Assembly (NCBI GenBank): GCA_030152145.1
Contig: JASLIL010000013.1
Location: 1 to 10,010, forward strand
Source: Tissierellales bacterium
GTDB taxonomy: Bacteria; Bacillota; Clostridia; Tissierellales; JASKZW01
Reading direction: 5' to 3'
DNA: 10,010 nucleotides
Part shown: positions 6,856-10,010 of the stretch, one piece after another
Layout of the letters: the number at the start of each line of letters is the position of its first letter
How positions within the stretch are numbered: position 1 is the first letter of the stretch
The notes under the pieces: model-generated
Databases searched by the model: none
The model's input: only the letters and a program-made list of their open reading frames with translations
What the model was told of the DNA's origin: nothing
Position numbers and translations under genes: made by a program

Positions 6856-7805
6856 TAAACCAACTCCTTGATCCTAGGATCTACTATTCCGTAAAGTAAA
6901 TCTGATATTAGATTACCTACTATAAGAAGTAGGGAAGAAAACATAGTTGTAGCCATAATCATAGGGTAGTCATACTTAAGGACAGCATTCATCCCTAGTT
7001 GTCCCAGCCCTGGCCAGCCAAAAATACTTTCTGTTATAAAGGCTCCAGATATTAACCTAGGTAGACTCATTCCTAAAATAGTTATAATTGGTATGAGAGA
7101 ATTTTTAAGGATGCTCCTGAAAAATACCTCTCTCTTACTGGCTCCCTGGGCTATTTCTGTTAGAACATAGTCTTCTTTTTTCTGCTCTAGTACCCTGGTT
7201 CTTACATATCTACTTATAACAGACATATCAGAAATACTTAGGGTTAGAACTGGCATTATACTGTGTTTTATTAGGTCTAGGTTGCTTTCCACTCCTATGG
7301 TTCTCATACCTATGCTTGGTAGAAGCTTGTACTTCAGTGAAAAGACATGAATTAACATCATGGCAAACCAGAAACTAGGTATGGATATGCCTATATAGGA
7401 TAGAATGGTAAATATCTTATCGAAAATTCCACCTTGATTCATGGCTGAAAGTACTCCTAGAAGAACTCCCATAATAGTTGAGAAGAACATGGCCATACCC
7501 ATAAGACCTAGGGTTGCTGGTATTCTCTCCCTTATTTGATCTAATACTGGCTTGTGGTTTGAAAAAGAGTAGCCAAAATCTCCCTTTAATATTGCCTTGG
7601 ACCATCTAGCATATTGAACTAGATAGCTGTCATTTAAGCCCATGTTCTCCCTTATTCTCTCTATATCTTCTACAGTAGATTCTGGCGTTATATGGGCCCT
7701 AACTGGATCTCCTGGTGCCAGTCTTACTAGAAAGAAGGATATTATGGATACAGTTATTATCATAGGGATTGCCTGAAGGACTCTCTTATAAATTAGATTA
7801 AACAT
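6855..7805 (-). CDS. oppB: Oligopeptide ABC transporter permease, OppB/DppB type
   Basis: This is an inner-membrane permease, the partner of OppC. From ATG 7805 it has 316 residues, normal for the family. The N-terminus MFNLIYKRVLQAIP enters the first membrane segment (about 11-28), which ends in FLVRLAPGDP. GDFGYSF (75-81) and the ERIPATLGLMG entry to segment two follow. SYIGISIPSFWFAMM lies at 136-150, the EAA-type coupling loop EDYVLTEIAQGASKREVFFR at 211-230, and TESIFGWPGLGQLG at 258-271. The C-terminal VDPRIK ends the protein. I use 7805 because GGAGGT at 7816-7811 stands five bases upstream. The possible TTG at 7835 lies inside an intercistronic hairpin and has no ribosome binding site. 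It is separated from the binding-protein gene by 61 bases holding that hairpin, the only real gap within the operon. It differs from the partial OppB at 1-359. Confidence 0.95.
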   Translation of the reverse strand: MFNLIYKRVLQAIPMIITVSIISFFLVRLAPGDPVRAHITPESTVEDIERIRENMGLNDSYLVQYARWSKAILKGDFGYSFSNHKPVLDQIRERIPATLGLMGMAMFFSTIMGVLLGVLSAMNQGGIFDKIFTILSYIGISIPSFWFAMMLIHVFSLKYKLLPSIGMRTIGVESNLDLIKHSIMPVLTLSISDMSVISRYVRTRVLEQKKEDYVLTEIAQGASKREVFFRSILKNSLIPIITILGMSLPRLISGAFITESIFGWPGLGQLGMNAVLKYDYPMIMATTMFSSLLLIVGNLISDLLYGIVDPRIKELV

Positions 7806-7827
7806 ATATAACCTCCAATAATAAGAA

Positions 7828-7851
7828 ATAAACAATCCGAAGACTGTTTAT
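7828..7851 (-). promoter_or_regulatory. Intercistronic UUCG-capped hairpin between binding-protein and permease genes
   Basis: Read on the minus strand, ATAAACAGTC (7851-7842), the loop TTCG (7841-7838) and GATTGTTTAT (7837-7828) form a ten-pair stem with one G-U wobble. The cUUCGg tetraloop is unusually stable in RNA. It starts 15 bases after the binding-protein stop, and a U-rich but interrupted stretch follows before the oppB ribosome binding site. Such elements after binding-protein genes commonly act as leaky terminators or as blocks to 3' decay, keeping the binding protein in excess. Which applies here cannot be told from sequence. Confidence 0.75.
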
Positions 7852-7866
7852 CTCTTAGTTGTCTAT

Positions 7867-9477
7867 TTACTTGTATACCTTATTTAGATTATCAAACATA
7901 TGGATTGGTGCTGGCTTTGCCTCTTCCATTCCCTTAAACTCTTTGTTTACTATAACTATTGACTTAGGATATACAGTAGGATACTGGGCTACTTCTTCAG
8001 CTAGTATTTCTTGTATTTCATGATAAATTTCTTCCCTTTTAGCCTCATCTTTTTCAACTCTGCCTGCTAGGAATAGTTCATCAATTCTTGGGTTATTGTA
8101 GCCACTAAAGTTGCTTGAGCTGTCAGATTTAAATAGTGACATATAGCCATCTGGATTGCTTCCCATAACATATCCATTTGTTGCTATTTCAAAATCTTGA
8201 TTTTCTGCATCCAATAGTCTGTCTATAAAAGTCGCTCTTTCTGTTGGTAGAAGTTCTACTTCTATACCTACTTCTGCTAACATTTCCTGAATTAAAAGAG
8301 ATTCTTTTTCTTGGTTTGTGTTGCCTGAAGTATACATTAATCTTATTTTTAGGTCTTCCTTTCCAGCCTCTTTTAAAAGTTCCTTGGCTTTCTCTGGATT
8401 GTAGTCAAAAACTTCTACTTCATCTGTAAAGAACTGAGTTGATGCTGAGAAACTTGAGCTTGCTGGATCAGCAAATTCTGTTCCCTTGTAAACTCCGTCT
8501 ATTATCTTTTGCTTGTCTATACCATAAGCTATTGCCTGTCTTACTTTTACATCTGATACTTCTGGATTGCTTATTCTGAAGAATAGGTTGTTTACCATTC
8601 CTTCTGAAAAAGTTATTATTTGGAAGTTTTCATTGTCCTTAAACTTCTCATAGTCATCTGATTTTAAATATGCAGCTGAAATTTCTCCATTTTCTAGGGC
8701 TACTAGTGTAGAGTTTGGATCCCCTATAACTCTGTAAGCTAGTCCATCAAGTTTTGCCACATCTCCATAGTAGTCATCAAATCTTTCTACCTGGTAAAGT
8801 TCTCCACTTTTATGTTCCTTAAACTTAAATGGTCCTGTACCTACTGGCTCTCCATTAGCTGGACTTTCTGCTATATTTTCTGCTCCATCAAATATATGTT
8901 TAGGTATAGGTGATATACTAGCTAGGTTGCTAACAAAAGGAATAGTTACTTCTGGTAGCTTAAATTCTATTGTATGGTCATCCTTCTTTTCTATAGCTAC
9001 TGGCTCATCATTTATTAATAGTCCTGATCTATATTTTGCATTTTGGTTTGAGTCTAAAATTGATTCTAGTGTGAAGATTACGTCATCTGCTGTAAAATCT
9101 TCTCCATCATGCCACTTTACTCCTTCCCTTAATTTTAGGGTGTAAGTTAAGAAATCCTCTGAAGGTTCAACTGATTCTGCAAGTTTATATATGATCTGGT
9201 CACCGTCTATGTCGTATAGTGAGTCAAATATAACATGTGAAATCGTCATTGAAACTCTGTCATCAGCATATAATGGATTTATTATTGCCGGATCTGATCC
9301 TATAGCAAATACCATTAGTCCACCATCTTCTGCCTCTGTTGTCTCTTCCTTAGCTTCTTCTGTTCCCTCAGTAACTACTTCCTTGCCCTCGTCTTTAGGC
9401 TCTTCCTTGGACCCACAGCCTGTTACTGAGAACATTAGAACTAAAGCCATCATCAATGCCACTAAGCTTTTTTTCAC
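7867..9477 (-). CDS. Peptide ABC transporter substrate-binding lipoprotein (SBP_bac_5, DppA/AppA-like)
   Basis: This is the extracellular binding protein of the importer encoded downstream. The 536-residue precursor has signal peptide MKKSLVALMMALVLMFSV and lipobox VTGC, with lipidated Cys21. A strongly acidic linker (about residues 24-51, mostly Glu) leads to the family 5 fold. Family segments include SDPAIINPLY, KLREGVKWHDGEDFTADDV (the consensus domain signature), GTGPFKF and VRQAIAYGIDKQKI. Near the C-terminus it has NNPRIDELF and AQYPTVYPKS. It is clearly divergent from the OppA-type protein at 832-2505, resembling the DppA/AppA/nickel-peptide branch, so substrate preference probably differs. 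The start is GTG at 9477, supported by AAGGAGG at 9491-9485 with a seven-base spacer. It is the first gene of the minus-strand operon, with 178 bases to the terminator upstream that hold the promoter. It is probably a peptide binder; specificity is not visible. Confidence 0.93.
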   Translation of the reverse strand: MKKSLVALMMALVLMFSVTGCGSKEEPKDEGKEVVTEGTEEAKEETTEAEDGGLMVFAIGSDPAIINPLYADDRVSMTISHVIFDSLYDIDGDQIIYKLAESVEPSEDFLTYTLKLREGVKWHDGEDFTADDVIFTLESILDSNQNAKYRSGLLINDEPVAIEKKDDHTIEFKLPEVTIPFVSNLASISPIPKHIFDGAENIAESPANGEPVGTGPFKFKEHKSGELYQVERFDDYYGDVAKLDGLAYRVIGDPNSTLVALENGEISAAYLKSDDYEKFKDNENFQIITFSEGMVNNLFFRISNPEVSDVKVRQAIAYGIDKQKIIDGVYKGTEFADPASSSFSASTQFFTDEVEVFDYNPEKAKELLKEAGKEDLKIRLMYTSGNTNQEKESLLIQEMLAEVGIEVELLPTERATFIDRLLDAENQDFEIATNGYVMGSNPDGYMSLFKSDSSSNFSGYNNPRIDELFLAGRVEKDEAKREEIYHEIQEILAEEVAQYPTVYPKSIVIVNKEFKGMEEAKPAPIHMFDNLNKVYK

Positions 9478-9497
9478 AATAATTCCTCCTTGAAATT

Positions 9498-9512
9498 AAT
9501 ATTCATAATATT
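9498..9512. promoter_or_regulatory. CodY-box-like 15-mer in the operon leader
   Basis: AATATTCATAATATT matches 12 of 15 positions of the CodY consensus AATTTTCWGAAAATT and has symmetrical AATATT arms. It lies 21 bases upstream of the binding-protein start and downstream of the candidate -10, a position where bound CodY could block transcription. CodY represses peptide-transport operons in many Firmicutes when amino acids are plentiful. In DNA this AT-rich, a 12/15 match can occur by chance, and no codY gene is in view. Confidence 0.35.
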
Positions 9513-9531
9513 CTAATACTGCTACCATAGA

Positions 9532-9547
9532 AGTATAACATAGTTAT
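9532..9547 (-). promoter_or_regulatory. Candidate extended -10 promoter with overlapping palindrome, upstream of the importer operon
   Basis: On the minus strand TGTTATACT (9540-9532) is an extended -10 element, which can work without a good -35; none is evident at the usual spacing. Transcription would start near 9525, giving a leader of about 48 bases before GTG 9477. The interrupted palindrome ATAAC-ATA-GTTAT (9535-9547) overlaps it and could be an operator. The match is suggestive only. Confidence 0.4.
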
Positions 9548-9652
9548 TTTTGGAATTGTATAGTTTGATCTATTGAATTATCCTATCATTCAGCCACCTT
9601 CTATAGACTGGAAAAATAGTCTTAATATTTAGTTAACTTTAATTTTTTCCAT

Positions 9653-9683
9653 AAAAAAACAAGAGTTAAAAAACTCTTGTTTT
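9653..9683 (-). terminator. Rho-independent terminator of the rightmost minus-strand gene
   Basis: A perfect twelve-pair stem, AAAACAAGAGTT (9656-9667) with AACTCTTGTTTT (9672-9683), closes a four-base loop. On the minus strand it is followed by an uninterrupted T run ending at 9653. It lies ten bases after the tandem stop of the gene at 9694 and separates that gene from the importer operon. The plus-strand side has only TTTTAT, but no plus-strand gene reads into it. Confidence 0.88.
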
Positions 9684-9693
9684 ATAATTTCTA

Positions 9694-10010
9694 TTACTTC
9701 ACCTTATAAGATGATGCCCCTCCCTTAAAAGGTACTTCTGTAAAGTAGCTTTTCTTGACACCATTCATTTCTAATTCAACCCTAATCTTTATTTTTTCTC
9801 CTATTTTAGGTAGGGCTTGAATTTTACCAGTTTTTAAATCTAGATGATTTTTAGTTTTCTCAAACCTATAAAGATCAAACCACTTATCTTCTTTTCCTAC
9901 AGATCTGTCCTTGTATCTTTCAGTTACATCTACTATTATGGTTTCTTCTGGTCTTACAGGGTTTCTGTACTTATAGTGGTCATAGTGTTTATGATCCTCT
10001 AAATAGGCTG
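9694..10010 (-). CDS. Unrecognised protein, C-terminal 104 residues (cut by window edge)
   Basis: An open frame enters from the right edge and ends at tandem stops TAA-TAG (9696-9691), immediately before a strong terminator, which supports it as a real gene end. The visible part begins AYLEDHKHYDHYKYRN, continues with PVRPEETIIVDVTERYKD and DKWFDLYRFEK, and ends with GGASSYKVK. It has no membrane segment and no cysteine. It is rich in Lys, Glu and Tyr and alternates charged and hydrophobic residues, as in beta-strands (TIIVDVTE, EKIKIRVELEMNG). This suggests a soluble or surface beta-sandwich domain at the C-terminus of a longer protein. I do not recognise the family. The start, the N-terminal domain and any signal peptide lie outside the window. 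No functional link to the transporter operon is implied, because a terminator separates them. Confidence 0.75.
   Translation of the reverse strand, partial: AYLEDHKHYDHYKYRNPVRPEETIIVDVTERYKDRSVGKEDKWFDLYRFEKTKNHLDLKTGKIQALPKIGEKIKIRVELEMNGVKKSYFTEVPFKGGASSYKVK

Noticed and set aside
9191..9493. A 100-codon plus-strand frame, Ser-rich
   Set aside because: It is the antisense of the signal peptide and acidic linker of the binding protein; runs of Ser come from reverse-reading Glu and Lys codons.

Overview
The window is low-GC, AT-rich bacterial DNA with strong AGGAGG-type ribosome binding sites, frequent AGA/AGG and TTA codons, classical Gram-positive lipoprotein signal peptides and short hairpin-plus-T terminators. 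This points to a low-GC Firmicute, most likely an anaerobic clostridium or Tissierella-like organism that feeds on peptides and amino acids. No marker gene here fixes the genus. I see no tRNA, rRNA, insertion sequence, prophage or CRISPR array.

Layout: (1) Positions 1-359, minus strand: the start of an OppB-type permease (TTG start) running off the left edge. (2) 360-831: a divergent, very AT-rich intergenic region with several small hairpins and a perfect but unused Shine-Dalgarno sequence. (3) 832-2505, plus strand: an OppA-type peptide-binding lipoprotein with its own terminator. (4) 2608-3402, plus: an M55 zinc D-aminopeptidase like B. subtilis DppA. (5) 3482-4069, plus: a YdjM-like (DUF457) membrane hydrolase with its own good promoter. 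(6) A bidirectional terminator at 4066-4095 that contains the stop codons of both converging genes. (7) 4082-9477, minus strand: a complete five-gene peptide ABC importer operon, transcribed in the order binding protein, permease B, permease C, ATPase D, ATPase F. (8) 9653-9683: a terminator for the next minus-strand gene, whose unrecognised C-terminal part occupies 9694-10010.

How the genes fit together: the window carries parts of two separate oligopeptide importers, one incomplete at the left edge and divergent from its likely binding protein, the other complete. Between them lies a peptidase specific for D-amino-acid peptides. The simplest reading is a peptide-scavenging locus: lipoproteins catch peptides outside, BC permeases with DF ATPases import them, and the M55 enzyme may trim peptides with D-residues, for example from cell walls. 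The complete operon is tightly packed (overlaps of 1 and 11 bases), except for a stable UUCG-capped hairpin after the binding-protein gene, which probably sets the ratio of binding protein to transporter. A CodY-box-like 15-mer and a palindrome lie at its candidate promoter.

Most of the window is ordinary metabolism. The items most worth a second look are the small regulatory elements and the two cysteine clusters in the ATPases. I found no convincing evidence of an undescribed system.
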